A DNA stretch of 64,000 bases from Streptomyces sp. Go-475 (GTDB taxonomy: Bacteria > Actinomycetota > Actinomycetes > Streptomycetales > Streptomycetaceae). The DNA is taken from positions 5,313,501-5,377,500 of the forward strand of contig NZ_CP026121.1 of the NCBI RefSeq assembly GCF_003330845.1. Direction: 5' to 3'. The notes under the pieces were generated by a model that was given only the letters and a program-made list of their open reading frames with translations, made no database searches and was not told where the DNA came from. A program made the translations under genes and the position numbers. This document shows, piece after piece, positions 1 to 9,506 of the stretch (position 1 is the stretch's first letter; the number at the start of each line of letters is the position of its first letter).

Positions 1-728
1 CGGAAGTCCTTCTTCTGCATCCCGGAGCGGGCGATCAGCGTCAGGTCGTACGCGGAGGAGACCTGCCCCTCGGCGTCGTAGCCGTCCGGGCTGACGACGT
101 GCGTGTCGAGGGCCTGGAGCTCCTCGGCGTGCTCGTTCATCTCCTTGACCGTGTTCGCGACGCCCTTGTTCATCGCGGACAGCACGTGCACGGCGTCGTT
201 GCCGGAGCGCAGGAAGACGCCCAGCCACAGGTCGTGGACCGTGTAGGTCTCGTCCTCCTTTATCCCGACCATGCTGGAGCCCGCGCCGATACCGGCCAGG
301 TCGGAGGGCGCGACCTTGTGCTTCGCGGTGCTCGGGAACTTGGGCAGCAGCGTGTCCGCGAACAGCATCTTCAGCGTGCTCGCCGGGGCGAGGCGCCAGT
401 GCGCGTTGTGGGCGGCCAGCACGTCACCGGACTCGGCGTCGGCGACGATCCAGGACCGGGCGCTCAGGTCCTTCGGCAGCACCGGCACGCCGCTCGCCAG
501 GTTCACCTGCGTGCCCGGCTGCCCGAGCCGGGCGCCGCCGACGGTCGACATCGACGCCGGGGGAGTGGCCGACGGGCTGCCCGAGGGGCTCGGCGACGGG
601 CTCGGGGCGGCGACGGCGGCGGGCGCGGCCAGGGCGAGGGACGACAGGACGGCGGAGGTGACCAGCAGGGATCGCCTGGCGGTCTTCTTCGGAGCGGGCA
701 CGGTCGGAAACGTACATGCCGTACGCAC
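1..728 (-). CDS. D-alanyl-D-alanine carboxypeptidase (partial, 3' end outside window)
   Basis: Secreted penicillin-binding-protein-type peptidase that trims D-Ala from peptidoglycan stem peptides. A signal-peptide-like hydrophobic stretch near the N-terminus is followed by a Pro/Ser-rich linker. The serine peptidase motif STLK lies in a context of Ala-Pro-Ala-Ser-Thr-Leu-Lys, and a later SGN triad matches the second S11/S13 motif; the KTG motif would lie beyond position 1. I chose the GTG at 728 because GGAGG precedes it by about 10 nt; a second in-frame GTG at 701 has no ribosome-binding site. Family call is firm; S11 versus S13 cannot be fixed from this part. Confidence 0.85.
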   Translation of the reverse strand, partial: MRTACTFPTVPAPKKTARRSLLVTSAVLSSLALAAPAAVAAPSPSPSPSGSPSATPPASMSTVGGARLGQPGTQVNLASGVPVLPKDLSARSWIVADAESGDVLAAHNAHWRLAPASTLKMLFADTLLPKFPSTAKHKVAPSDLAGIGAGSSMVGIKEDETYTVHDLWLGVFLRSGNDAVHVLSAMNKGVANTVKEMNEHAEELQALDTHVVSPDGYDAEGQVSSAYDLTLIARSGMQKKDF

Positions 729-792
729 GGAAGTCCCGCCTCCGGCCCCACCCCGCGAACGGAACCGGACAGGCGCTGGCGATACTGGACTC

Positions 793-1032
793 ATGAAGCT
801 CAGCCGCCCCGTCTCCTGGTTCCTGCTCGCCTTCGGGGTGTGGAGCTGGGTCATCTGGATCACTTTCGTCAAGAACCTGGTCAAGGACAGCAGCGGGCTC
901 GCCTTCGACGACGGTCATCCCACGGCCTACTTCTGGGTGCACCTGCTGCTCGCCGTCGTTTCCTTCGTATTGGGGACGGCCATCGGGGCCATCGGGTTGC
1001 GTGGTCTGCGCGCACTGCGCCGGACGTCATAA
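793..1032 (+). CDS. Small two-helix membrane protein (SCO4848 family)
   Basis: 79-residue protein with two hydrophobic segments (about residues 8-25 and 45-68) separated by a short polar loop, and a basic C-terminus (RALRR). Both the size and the sequence recall the uncharacterised SCO4848-type membrane protein family of actinomycetes. It starts at ATG 793 and lies 31 bp before the metallophosphoesterase gene in the same direction, so the two are probably cotranscribed. No catalytic motif is visible and the function is unknown. Confidence 0.75.
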   Translation: MKLSRPVSWFLLAFGVWSWVIWITFVKNLVKDSSGLAFDDGHPTAYFWVHLLLAVVSFVLGTAIGAIGLRGLRALRRTS

Positions 1033-1063
1033 CGTCATCAGGGCAATCGGGAGACACGACACC

Positions 1064-2527
1064 GTGGCCATCGTCTTCGTACTCGTCGCACTGCTCGTCC
1101 TGGCCGTCCTCGTGACGGCCAACTGGTATGTGTGGCGCCGCCTGTTCCGCGACACGACGCGAGGGCCCGGGCTCACCCGCCGCCTGGGCGCCGTGCTGGT
1201 CGCCGGCGGCTGGACCCTCGCGATCACGGCCCTCGTCGCCGAGCGCACGGGCGCCCCGTTCGGACTCCAGCAGGCCCTGGCCTGGCCGGGCTTCCTGTGG
1301 CTGGCCCTGTCGATCTACCTGTTCCTCGGGGTGCTGGCGGGCGAGGCCGTACGACCGCTGCTGCGGTGGTTCTTGGAACGGCGGGCGAGAACGGGGACGG
1401 CAACGGGCCCGGTCCCGGGCTCGGACTCGGGGCTCGACGGGGCGGAGAGGACGGCGGGCCCCCAGGGGGACAGTGGCGCCGGTGCGCCCGTAGCAGTGCC
1501 TTCCGACACGGCGGCGGCCACCCCGGGGGGCGGCAGCGCCGCGGACGCCTCACGCCGGCCGCTCACTACCACCGCGTCCGCGTCCACCGTGCCCGCGTCC
1601 ACCGTGCCCGCGTCCACCGTGCCCGCGCCCGCGCCCGAGCCCGTCACGCCCGAGCCCGTCACACCCGAGCCCGCGACGCCCGGGCCCGCCGCACCCGCCG
1701 CCCCCTCCCGCCGTCTCTTCGTCTCCCGGGTCGTCGCCGGGGCCGCCGCGGCAGCCGCTGTCGGGACCGTGGGATACGGCACGTACGGCGTGCTGCGCGG
1801 GCCGAAGGTGAAGCGGGTCACCGTGCCGCTGGCCAAGCTGCCGCGCGCCGCGCACGGGTACCGGATCGCCGTGGTCAGCGACGTCCACCTCGGCCCGGTC
1901 CTGGGCCGCGGCTTCGCCCAGAAGGTCGTCGACACGATCAACGCGACCCAGCCCGACCTGATCGCGGTCGTCGGCGACCTGGTGGACGGGAGCGTCAAGG
2001 ACCTCGGCCCCGCGGCCGCACCGCTGGCCCAGCTGAAGGCCCGGCACGGCTCCTACTTCGTCACCGGCAACCACGAGTACTTCTCCGGCGCCGAACAGTG
2101 GGTCGAGGAGGTCCGGCGCCTCGGCCTGATCCCCCTGGAGAACGCCCGCAGGGAGATGCCGTACTTCGACCTGGCCGGAGTCAACGACGTCGCGGGCGAG
2201 GAGGAGGGCCAGGGCCCCGACTACGCCCGGGCCCTCGGCGACCGGGACACCGCCCGCGCCTGCGTGCTCCTCGCCCACCAGCCCGTCCAGATCCACGACG
2301 CCGTCGAGCACGGCGTCGACCTCCAGCTCTCCGGCCACACCCACGGCGGCCAGCTCTGGCCCGGCAACCTTCTCGCGGCCGCCGCCAACCCGACCGTCGC
2401 GGGCCTGGAACGCTACGGCGACACCCAGCTCTACGTCTCCCGCGGCGCGGGCGCCTGGGGCCCGCCCACCCGGGTCGGCGCCCCGTCGGACGTCACGCTG
2501 ATCGAGCTGGCGTCCAAGCAGGCCTGA
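1064..2527 (+). CDS. Membrane-anchored metallophosphoesterase
   Basis: 487-residue calcineurin-like phosphoesterase of the YkuE/YaeI type. N-terminal membrane helices (about residues 1-25, 45-65 and 75-95) precede a low-complexity Pro/Thr/Ala linker with repeated TVPAS and PEPVT units (about 160-215), then a further hydrophobic stretch with an Arg pair. The catalytic domain follows, with metal-binding motifs VVSDVHLG, GDLVDG, GNHEYF and a C-terminal SGHTHGGQ. The start is taken at GTG 1064 (GGGAG about 10 nt upstream), which puts the first helix at the N-terminus; an upstream start would add an unhelpful polar lead. The substrate is unknown; phospholipid-like phosphoesters are typical for the family. 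Confidence 0.85.
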   Translation: MAIVFVLVALLVLAVLVTANWYVWRRLFRDTTRGPGLTRRLGAVLVAGGWTLAITALVAERTGAPFGLQQALAWPGFLWLALSIYLFLGVLAGEAVRPLLRWFLERRARTGTATGPVPGSDSGLDGAERTAGPQGDSGAGAPVAVPSDTAAATPGGGSAADASRRPLTTTASASTVPASTVPASTVPAPAPEPVTPEPVTPEPATPGPAAPAAPSRRLFVSRVVAGAAAAAAVGTVGYGTYGVLRGPKVKRVTVPLAKLPRAAHGYRIAVVSDVHLGPVLGRGFAQKVVDTINATQPDLIAVVGDLVDGSVKDLGPAAAPLAQLKARHGSYFVTGNHEYFSGAEQWVEEVRRLGLIPLENARREMPYFDLAGVNDVAGEEEGQGPDYARALGDRDTARACVLLAHQPVQIHDAVEHGVDLQLSGHTHGGQLWPGNLLAAAANPTVAGLERYGDTQLYVSRGAGAWGPPTRVGAPSDVTLIELASKQA

Positions 2528-2719
2528 CGGCGCACCCCATGAGGGAGCTGTGAAACCGGACCGAAACGCCCATCGGTAAGTTCTTTCCCAACTCATCAGA
2601 TCTCCCTTCCCCCTGGTCAAACTCCTGTGATTGGGTGAGCCCGCCACGAACGGGTGTGGCATACGCGCATATGCACAAGGGCCCCGAGGGCCCGGTGAGG
2701 CCCAGGGAGGGCACAGCCG

Positions 2720-4276
2720 ATGCGATCGATTCGCATACGGATACTCGCGGGGCTGCTCGTCCTGGCCGCCGCGGGCGTGGGCGCCTGGCAGCTCCTGCCG
2801 TCCAAGGACGACGGCCGCACCATCACGGTCGGCACGACGGACGCCGTCACCTCACTCGACCCGGCCGGGGCCTACGACGCCGGATCCTGGGCGCTGTTCA
2901 GCAACGTCTTCCAGTCGCTGCTGACCTTCGCGCCGGGCGGCACCGCACCCGTGCCGGACGCGGCCAAGAGCTGCTCCTTCACGAGCGGCGACCTGACCAC
3001 GTACCGCTGCGAACTGCGCTCGGGCCTCACCTTCCCCAGCGGCCGGAAGATGACCGCCGAGGACGTGCGGTACTCCTTCGACCGGATCCTCAAGATCAAG
3101 TCCCCGGTCGGTCCGGCGTCCCTGCTCGGCACCCTGAGTTCCGTGGACGCCGACGGGCTGACTGTCACCTTCCACCTGTCCTCGCCCGACGCCACGTTCC
3201 CCTTCAAGGTGGCCACCGGCGCGGGCTCGATCGTCGACCACGCCGTGTACCCGGCCGACAAGCTGCGCTCCGGCGACGCCGTCGACGGCACCGGCCCCTA
3301 CACCCTCACCTCGTACACCAGGGACAAGATGGCGGTCCTCACGCCCAACCGGCACTATCAGGGCGCCGTCAAGGGAGGCGCGGACCGGAGCGTGGAACTG
3401 CGCTACTACGCCAGCCCCGACGCCCTGGACACCGCCTGGAAGGACAAGCAGGTCGAGGTCGCGACCGACCAGCTGCCGCCGCAGGTGCTCGCCGGCCTGA
3501 ACCCCAGCGATCCCACGCAGCGCGTCTTCGAGGCGGACGGCTCCGAGACCCGGAACCTGTACTTCAACACCCGTAAGGGCAAGCCCCTGCACGACCCGAA
3601 GGTCCGGCAGGCCATGGCCTGGCTCATCGACCGCGAACAGCTGGCCGCCACCGTGTACGACGGCACCGTCGACCCGCTGTACTCGCTGATCCCGACGGGC
3701 CTCACCGGGCACACCGCCTCGTTCTTCGACGACTACCCGAAGCAGGACCCGAAGAAGGCGCGGCAGCTCCTCACCGAAGCCGGCGTGACCCTGCCGGTCC
3801 GCTTCACCTACGGCTACGCCGAGGGCCGCGGCGCCGGTGAGCAGGAGGCCGCCGAGATCAAGCGGGAGCTGGAGGCGAGCGGCCTGTTCAAGGTCACCCT
3901 CAAGGGCTACGAGTGGACCGACTTCCAGAAGCAGTGGGCGAGCGGCAGACTCGACGCGTACGCCGTCGGCTGGGTCGCCGACTTCCCCGACCCGGACACC
4001 TTCGGGGCCGCACTCGTCGGCACGGGCAGCACCATGAACACCGGCTACAGCAGCAAGACCGTCGACCGGCTCATCACCGACAGCCGCCGCTACGCCGACC
4101 GCAGCGAGGCCGACCAGGACTTCCGGGAGGTGCAGCAGACCGTCGCGCAGGACGTGCCGGTGCTGCCGCTGTGGCAGGCGAAGGAGTACGTCGTCACCAC
4201 CGAGGACATCGGCGGCGGCCAGTACCTCTCGGACGGCACGGGCGTGTTCCGCCTCTGGAGCCTCAACGGGCTCTGA
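2720..4276 (+). CDS. ABC transporter substrate-binding protein, family 5 (peptide/nickel type)
   Basis: 518-residue extracytoplasmic solute-binding protein. The N-terminal hydrophobic segment (residues 6-22) has no lipobox Cys, so it is an anchor or a signal peptide. The mature part starts with the family-5 pattern ITVGTTDAVTSLDPA and contains the AEDVRYSFDRIL signature of SBP_bac_5 proteins. No permease or ATPase gene is next to it, so it is an orphan binding protein here. ATG 2720 has AGGGAGG about 9 nt upstream. The ligand (oligopeptide or other) cannot be read from sequence. Confidence 0.88.
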   Translation: MRSIRIRILAGLLVLAAAGVGAWQLLPSKDDGRTITVGTTDAVTSLDPAGAYDAGSWALFSNVFQSLLTFAPGGTAPVPDAAKSCSFTSGDLTTYRCELRSGLTFPSGRKMTAEDVRYSFDRILKIKSPVGPASLLGTLSSVDADGLTVTFHLSSPDATFPFKVATGAGSIVDHAVYPADKLRSGDAVDGTGPYTLTSYTRDKMAVLTPNRHYQGAVKGGADRSVELRYYASPDALDTAWKDKQVEVATDQLPPQVLAGLNPSDPTQRVFEADGSETRNLYFNTRKGKPLHDPKVRQAMAWLIDREQLAATVYDGTVDPLYSLIPTGLTGHTASFFDDYPKQDPKKARQLLTEAGVTLPVRFTYGYAEGRGAGEQEAAEIKRELEASGLFKVTLKGYEWTDFQKQWASGRLDAYAVGWVADFPDPDTFGAALVGTGSTMNTGYSSKTVDRLITDSRRYADRSEADQDFREVQQTVAQDVPVLPLWQAKEYVVTTEDIGGGQYLSDGTGVFRLWSLNGL

Positions 4277-4295
4277 CGGTGAGCCGGCGCCGGGT

Positions 4296-5039
4296 CTAGG
4301 CGTCGCCGCGCCGCGCTGCCGGGTCCGGGATCGCCCGGGTCATCCCCGGCAGGAAGTCCGTGAACAGCTCGTGCACCTCGCGCACGAGTGGACGCAGCAC
4401 CCGGAAGCGGGCCAGGGCGACGCCCCGCGCGGTGAGCCGGGCCCCGCGCTCGGCGAGCCGGTAGCTGCGCTTCCGCCCCTCGGTCCGGTCGAAGATCCAG
4501 TACAGGCAGAGGCCCATCTGGGACAGCCACATCAACTCGGGCAGGATGTCCCGCAGTTCCTCGGGCACCTTGGACCTGGTCGCCCCGGCCAGCACCGCCC
4601 GGTGCACGCTGATGGCCTCCTCGCGGGCGTGCTCCGACTCCGGCGAGAAGGGGCTGAGCGGACTGTCCGGATCGGCGGCGTTCTTGAAGAACTGCACCGC
4701 GAACTCGTGGTACGGCGCGGCGATGTCCAGCCACGCCCGCAGCACGCCCGCGAGACGCGCCTCCAGGTCGGTCTCCCGCTCCAGGATCTCCCGGACCGCC
4801 ACCTGGTGCTCGGCGGCGATCCGGTCGTAGAAGCCCTGGATCAGGTGCTCCTTGCCCGCGAAGTAGTAGTACGCGTTCCCGACGGAGACCCCGGCCTCCT
4901 TGGCGATGGCCCGCATCGTCGTCTTGTCGTAGCCGCGCTCCTGGAACAGCCGCATGGCCGTCTCCAGGATCAGCGCGCGGGTCTGCTCGGACTTGGTCGG
5001 AAGGGCGCCGTCATCGGGGCCGTCGTTCTTCGCGGGCAC
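4296..5039 (-). CDS. TetR family transcriptional regulator
   Basis: 247-residue regulator. Residues about 15-70 form the TetR DNA-binding domain (TRALILETAMRLFQERGYD, then MRAIAKEAGVSVGNAYYYF, the recognition helix region). The C-terminal ligand domain does not identify an inducer. It is convergent with the SBP gene (19 bp between stops) and faces no divergent partner; the next minus-strand gene upstream is the Uma2 gene, whose stop lies about 55 bp away. The target is unknown. Confidence 0.9.
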   Translation of the reverse strand: MPAKNDGPDDGALPTKSEQTRALILETAMRLFQERGYDKTTMRAIAKEAGVSVGNAYYYFAGKEHLIQGFYDRIAAEHQVAVREILERETDLEARLAGVLRAWLDIAAPYHEFAVQFFKNAADPDSPLSPFSPESEHAREEAISVHRAVLAGATRSKVPEELRDILPELMWLSQMGLCLYWIFDRTEGRKRSYRLAERGARLTARGVALARFRVLRPLVREVHELFTDFLPGMTRAIPDPAARRGDA

Positions 5040-5094
5040 GGGAAGAGAGCCTAACGTCAGCGTCCCGGCGCCCGGCGGGGGGCGCTGCTGCCGG

Positions 5095-5715
5095 TCAGTC
5101 GCTCTTCCGCTTGTTCCCGGCGTCCAGGATCTCGGCGACGTCGACGCTCACCTTGGCACCGATCGTGTCGGGCAGCGAGACGGTCTCACCGGGGGCGTGG
5201 ACACGGTGGCTGCCGTATGCGTCTCCGGCCGGGTCGGTCAGCACGTGCAGGCGCTGGTGCTTGCGGTCGACGACGACGTAGACGGGCACCTTGGCCTCGG
5301 CGTAGGCGGCGACCTTCGTTTTCAGGTCGTTCTTCCAGTTCGTGGAGGTGACCTCCAGCACGAGACGGAAGCAGACCGGGTCGTAGGCGTTGTTCTCGAC
5401 GTGGTGGTCCTCGAAGTCGGCGTCCACGATCGAGAGATCGGGGACGGCGTAGTCCTCCGGCTCGATGGGCAGCCAGAGGCCGATGCCCTGGAGAACCTCG
5501 GTTTCGCCTCCGTCCAGGCCGGCTGCCATGAAGGGACGCATGAGCTTGGTGAGAGCGCGAGCATGGGCGCCGTCAGGGGACGGGGTCACGAGGAGATGGC
5601 CTTCGATGATCTCGACGCGGTAGCCCGGATGGCGCTCCATGATCTCGTCGGCGATGGTCGTCAGGGTGACGGGCTCTTCGTGATCGAAGGGCTGCTCGAC
5701 GGAAGCTGCGGACAT
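5095..5715 (-). CDS. Uma2 family (DUF820) restriction-endonuclease-like protein
   Basis: 206-residue protein of the Uma2 family, which has a PD-(D/E)XK nuclease-like fold and unproven cellular function. Seen here: ERHPGYRVEIIEGHLLVTP, a VPDLSIVD strand, LVLEVTS, and the KVAAYAEAKVPVYVVVD segment that carries the usual E...K region. I chose ATG 5715 because AGGAG lies 7 nt upstream; a longer reading from 5751 lacks such a site. The family is highly duplicated in Streptomyces, and a broken relative lies at 46868-47147. Confidence 0.85.
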   Translation of the reverse strand: MSAASVEQPFDHEEPVTLTTIADEIMERHPGYRVEIIEGHLLVTPSPDGAHARALTKLMRPFMAAGLDGGETEVLQGIGLWLPIEPEDYAVPDLSIVDADFEDHHVENNAYDPVCFRLVLEVTSTNWKNDLKTKVAAYAEAKVPVYVVVDRKHQRLHVLTDPAGDAYGSHRVHAPGETVSLPDTIGAKVSVDVAEILDAGNKRKSD

Positions 5716-5816
5716 CAGGTGTCTCCTGGGGACTGGTGCCGAGACCATCATCGTAGGTCGGACGCGCCCCCAGCGTCCGTCCGGTGCTCCTTCACCCGAT
5801 GGTGTGGCATATGCCA

Positions 5817-5849
5817 GAGGGCCCCGTCTCCAGCGGAAACAGGGCCCTC
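5817..5849 (-). terminator. Terminator hairpin of the sdh operon
   Basis: On the minus strand transcript, 15-nt arms pair completely with two G-U wobbles around a 3-nt loop (GCU), starting about 18 nt after the sdhB stop. There is no strong U run, which is common for Streptomyces terminators. Confidence 0.75.
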
Positions 5850-5866
5850 GTGAGCAAGCGTCCGGC

Positions 5867-6646
5867 TCAGTAGCGGCGCGTGATCAGCGCCCTCTTCACC
5901 TCGGCGATCGCCTTCGTGACCTCGATGCCGCGCGGGCACGCGTCCGTGCAGTTGAACGTCGTGCGGCAGCGCCACACGCCGTCGCGGTCGTTGAGGATCT
6001 CCAGGCGCTGCTCGCCCGCCTCGTCACGCGAGTCGAAGATGAAGCGGTGCGCGTTGACGATGGCGGCCGGGCCGAAGTACTGGCCGTCGTTCCAGAAGAC
6101 CGGGCACGACGTGGTGCAGGCCGCGCAGAGGATGCACTTCGTGGTGTCGTCGAAGCGCTCGCGGTCCTCGGCGGACTGCAGCCGCTCACGCGTGGGCTCG
6201 TTCGTGTCCTTCGTGATGAGGAAGGGCATGACGTCCCGGTACGCCTGGAAGAACGGCTCCATGTCGACCACGAGGTCCTTCAGGACCGTGAGGCCCTTGA
6301 TGGGCTCGACCGTGATCGGCTTCTCGGGGCTGATGTCCTTGATCAGCGTCTTGCAGGCCAGGCGGTTCTTGCCGTTGATCCGCATGGCGTCCGAGCCGCA
6401 GATGCCGTGCGCGCAGGAGCGGCGGAACGTCAGCGTGCCGTCCAGCTCCCACTTGATCTTGTGGAGGGCGTCGAGGACGCGCTCCTTCGGGTCGATCTCC
6501 ACCTGGAAGTCCTCCCAGGTGGCCTCCGCCGCGACCTCCGGGTTGAAACGGCGGACCCGGAAGGTGACCGTGATGTAGGGGGAGTCGGCGAAACCGGGCT
6601 CGGGCTTGCCGGCCGCGTCTTCCTTGTCCAGAACAGGGGTAGCCAT
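5867..6646 (-). CDS. sdhB: Succinate dehydrogenase iron-sulfur subunit
   Basis: 259-residue electron-transfer subunit of complex II. Three cysteine clusters are in order: CAHGICGSD...C for the [2Fe-2S] centre, CILCAACTTSCPVFW for the [4Fe-4S] centre and CRTTFNCTDACPRGIEV for the [3Fe-4S] centre. It passes electrons from the SdhA flavin to the membrane quinone site. It is the last gene of sdhCDAB, and its start overlaps the sdhA stop region by one base at 6646. Confidence 0.97.
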   Translation of the reverse strand: MATPVLDKEDAAGKPEPGFADSPYITVTFRVRRFNPEVAAEATWEDFQVEIDPKERVLDALHKIKWELDGTLTFRRSCAHGICGSDAMRINGKNRLACKTLIKDISPEKPITVEPIKGLTVLKDLVVDMEPFFQAYRDVMPFLITKDTNEPTRERLQSAEDRERFDDTTKCILCAACTTSCPVFWNDGQYFGPAAIVNAHRFIFDSRDEAGEQRLEILNDRDGVWRCRTTFNCTDACPRGIEVTKAIAEVKRALITRRY

Positions 6647-8400
6647 CAGTACTTACGCTCCATCGGCTGGTAGCGGGTCTGGACGACCGGCTTGTAGTCG
6701 AGACGGACGGTTTCGGAGCCGTCGGCGCCGACCTCGCGGTACGCCATGGTGTGCCGCATGAAGTTGACGTCGTCGCGGTTCGGGTAGTCCTCGCGGTAGT
6801 GACCGCCGCGGGACTCCTTGCGGGCCAGCGCGGAGACGGCCATGACCTCGGCGAGGTCGAGCAGGTTGCCCAGCTCGATGGCCTCCAGCAGGTCCGTGTT
6901 GAACCGCTTGCCCTTGTCCTGGATCGCCACGTTCTTGTAGCGCTCGCGCAGCTCCGCGATCTTCTCGACCGCCGTCTTGATGGTCTGCTCGGTGCGGAAC
7001 ACCATGACGTTGGCGTCCATGGTCTCCTGCAGCTCGCGGCGCAGGACCGACACCCGCTCGGAACCGGTGGAGTTGCGCAGCCGCTCCACCTGCTCCAGCA
7101 CGAGCTCCGCCGGGTTCTCGGGCAGCTCGACGAAGTCCGCCTTCTGCGCGTACTCCGCCGCCGCGATACCGGCCCGCTTGCCGAAGACGTTGATGTCCAG
7201 CAGCGAGTTGGTGCCCAGACGGTTGGCGCCGTGCACCGACACGCAGGCGACCTCGCCGGCCGCGTACAGGCCCGGGACGACCGTGGTGTTGTCCGCCAGG
7301 ACCTCACCCTCGACGTTGGTCGGGATGCCGCCCATGGCGTAGTGCGCGGTGGGCTGGATCGGGATCGGGTCCGTGTAGGGCTCGATACCGAGGTACGTAC
7401 GCGCGAACTCGGTGATGTCCGGGAGCTTCGCGTCCAGCTGCTCCGGCGGGAGGTGCGTGAGGTCGAGGTAGACGTGGTCGCCCTCGGGGCCGCAGCCGCG
7501 GCCTTCCCGGATCTCCGTGTAGATGGAGCGGGACACGACGTCACGGGACGCGAGGTCCTTCATGACCGGCGCGTACTTCTCCATGAAGCGCTCGCCGTCC
7601 TTGTTGCGGAGGATGCCGCCCTCACCGCGGGCGCCCTCCGTCAGCAGGATGCCCATGCGCCAGATGCCGGTCGGGTGGAACTGGAAGAACTCCATGTCCT
7701 CCAGCGGGATGCCCCGCCGGTACACGGCCGCCTGGCCGTCACCGGTCAGCGTGTGCGCGTTGGACGTCACCTTGAAGAACTTGCCGCAGCCGCCGGAGGC
7801 GTAGATCACGGACTTCGCGTGGAAGACGTGGATCTCGCCGGTGGCCAGCTCGTACGCCACCACACCGGCCGACTTCTTGACGCCGTCGACCTCGGTGATC
7901 AGCTGGTCCAGGACGTAGAACTCGTTGTAGAACTCCACGCCCTCCTTGACGCAGTTCTGGTACAGCGTCTGGAGGATCATGTGGCCGGTGCGGTCGGCCG
8001 CGTAGCAGGAGCGGCGGACCGGGGCCTCGCCGTGGTTGCGGCTGTGACCGCCGAAGCGGCGCTGGTCGATGGTGCCGTTCGGGGTGCGGTTGAACGGCAG
8101 GCCCATCTTCTCCAGGTCGAGGACGGAGTCGATGGCCTCCTTCGCCAGGATCTCGGCGGCGTCCTGGTCGACCAGGTAGTCACCGCCCTTGACCGTGTCG
8201 AAGGTGTGCCACTCCCAGTTGTCCTCCTCCACGTTGGCCAGCGCGGCGGCCATGCCGCCCTGCGCGGCACCCGTGTGGGAGCGGGTGGGGTAGAGCTTGG
8301 TCAGGACGGCCGTGCGGCTGCGCTTGGTGGACTCGATGGCCGCGCGCATGCCCGCGCCACCGGCGCCGACGATGACGGTGTCGTACTTGTGGATCTTCAT
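6646..8400 (-). CDS. sdhA: Succinate dehydrogenase flavoprotein subunit
   Basis: 584-residue catalytic subunit oxidising succinate to fumarate in the TCA cycle. Residues 8-18 form the FAD dinucleotide motif [11 protein letters not shown]; His42 in SHTGAAQGG is the expected covalent FAD ligand. Further on come the substrate-site HPTG segment and the RxxxHGANRLG motif ([16 protein letters not shown]). Length and motifs are typical of bacterial SdhA. It sits 19 bp after sdhD in the operon. Confidence 0.97.
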   Translation of the reverse strand: MKIHKYDTVIVGAGGAGMRAAIESTKRSRTAVLTKLYPTRSHTGAAQGGMAAALANVEEDNWEWHTFDTVKGGDYLVDQDAAEILAKEAIDSVLDLEKMGLPFNRTPNGTIDQRRFGGHSRNHGEAPVRRSCYAADRTGHMILQTLYQNCVKEGVEFYNEFYVLDQLITEVDGVKKSAGVVAYELATGEIHVFHAKSVIYASGGCGKFFKVTSNAHTLTGDGQAAVYRRGIPLEDMEFFQFHPTGIWRMGILLTEGARGEGGILRNKDGERFMEKYAPVMKDLASRDVVSRSIYTEIREGRGCGPEGDHVYLDLTHLPPEQLDAKLPDITEFARTYLGIEPYTDPIPIQPTAHYAMGGIPTNVEGEVLADNTTVVPGLYAAGEVACVSVHGANRLGTNSLLDINVFGKRAGIAAAEYAQKADFVELPENPAELVLEQVERLRNSTGSERVSVLRRELQETMDANVMVFRTEQTIKTAVEKIAELRERYKNVAIQDKGKRFNTDLLEAIELGNLLDLAEVMAVSALARKESRGGHYREDYPNRDDVNFMRHTMAYREVGADGSETVRLDYKPVVQTRYQPMERKY

Positions 8401-8419
8401 GATTCTCGCAGCCCCGTGC

Positions 8420-8902
8420 CTAGCGGATGTTCGGGTCGAAGGTGAAGATCACCAGCGTGCCCAGCAGGATGGTGAACACCGTGGCCGTGTAGAGCAGGCC
8501 CTTGAGCCACAGCCGGGTGTTCGCGCGCTCCGCGTAGTCGTTGATGACCGTGCGCAGGCCGTTGGCGCCGTGCAGCATCGCGAGCCAGAGCATGAGGAGG
8601 TCCCAGACCTGCCAGAAGGGGCTCGCCCAGCGGCCCGCCACGAAGGCGAAGCCGACCTTGGAGACGCCGCCGTCCAGCACGAGCTGGATCAGCAGGTGGC
8701 CGATGACCAGCACGACCAGCACGACGCCGGACAGGCGCATGAAGAGCCAGGCGGCCAGCTCGAAGTTGCCCCGGGTGGTCTTCGGGGTCTTCTTGGTGCG
8801 CTTGCGCGGGGCCTCGATGAAGGGGGCCGGGTTGTCGACGGTGTAGACGGCGCCGCCCTCGACGGGGCCGACGCCGGCGGCGGACTTCTCAGTCGTGGAC
8901 AT
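8420..8902 (-). CDS. sdhD: Succinate dehydrogenase hydrophobic membrane anchor subunit
   Basis: 160-residue membrane anchor with three hydrophobic segments (about residues 50-70, 90-110 and 130-152). The first contains [10 protein letters not shown], whose His is the likely haem b ligand. The polar N-terminal extension (about 45 residues, with a basic patch RKRTKKTPK) is usual in actinobacteria. It lies 5 bp from the sdhC stop, which supports translational coupling. C/D naming follows operon order. Confidence 0.92.
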   Translation of the reverse strand: MSTTEKSAAGVGPVEGGAVYTVDNPAPFIEAPRKRTKKTPKTTRGNFELAAWLFMRLSGVVLVVLVIGHLLIQLVLDGGVSKVGFAFVAGRWASPFWQVWDLLMLWLAMLHGANGLRTVINDYAERANTRLWLKGLLYTATVFTILLGTLVIFTFDPNIR

Positions 8903-8907
8903 TGGCG

Positions 8908-9288
8908 TCAGCTCCCGAAGAGTTCACGAGCGGCGTGGCCGAGGACGGGGTAGATCGCCCCGAGCATCAGCACGACCCACAGGGCGACGACCGTCCAGAG
9001 CATCTGCTTCTGGTAGCGGGCGCCCTTGATCCAGAAGTCGACGGCGATGACGCGCAGACCGTTGAGCGCGTGGAAGAGGACAGCGGCGACGAGGCCGTAC
9101 TCCAGCAGCGCGACGATCGGCGTCTTGTACGTGGCCACGACGTTGTCGTAGGCCTCAGGGGACACCCGCACGAGGGCGGTGTCCAGCACGTGAACGAACA
9201 GGAAGAAGAAAATGAGGACGCCGGTGACTCGGTGAGCCACCCAGGACCACATTCCTTCCCGGCCGCGGTACAGCGTTCCAGCCGGCAC
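8908..9288 (-). CDS. sdhC: Succinate dehydrogenase cytochrome b556 subunit
   Basis: 126-residue first gene of the sdh operon. Motifs are MWSWVAHRVTGVLIFFFLFVHVLDT (written here as its key parts: SWxxHRxTG, then the haem-ligand His in FVHVLD) and FHALNGLRVI. Three membrane helices are apparent. The GTG at 9288 is chosen because AGGAA lies 6 nt upstream and it gives the normal subunit length; the open frame continues upstream without coding character. Confidence 0.93.
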   Translation of the reverse strand: MPAGTLYRGREGMWSWVAHRVTGVLIFFFLFVHVLDTALVRVSPEAYDNVVATYKTPIVALLEYGLVAAVLFHALNGLRVIAVDFWIKGARYQKQMLWTVVALWVVLMLGAIYPVLGHAARELFGS

Positions 9289-9506
9289 GGAAGTTTCCTC
9301 CGGGAGCGGGGATTGGGGCCGCGCCGGCTTGGTGTGTCGGTCGGGCCCGGCCGGGTACGGTCCACCGGCCCCCAGCATCGTAGCGAGGCGCTGCCGCCGG
9401 GCTGAGCCGGGGTCCCAGGGTGTGATCAAACTGGCATGCAAAGAGGTACAGGTGGGTGAGCGCGGCCACGGGGTGCGGGGGCTCCGGAAGTGCCGGGTGC
9501 GGGCCG
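9289..9506. promoter_or_regulatory. Upstream region of sdhC, with 3' flank of the next gene
   Basis: 218 bp with no gene. On the minus strand a TACGAT sequence near 9375-9385 could serve as a -10 element for sdh, but no matching -35 is clear. The palindrome GCATGC occurs near 9435. I cannot name a regulator. Confidence 0.3.

Noticed and set aside
1132..2553. Long Arg/Pro-rich open frame over the metallophosphoesterase
   Set aside because: Shadow frame of a high-GC gene; composition is Arg/Pro/Gly repeats and no domain is seen. The phosphoesterase frame carries all motifs.
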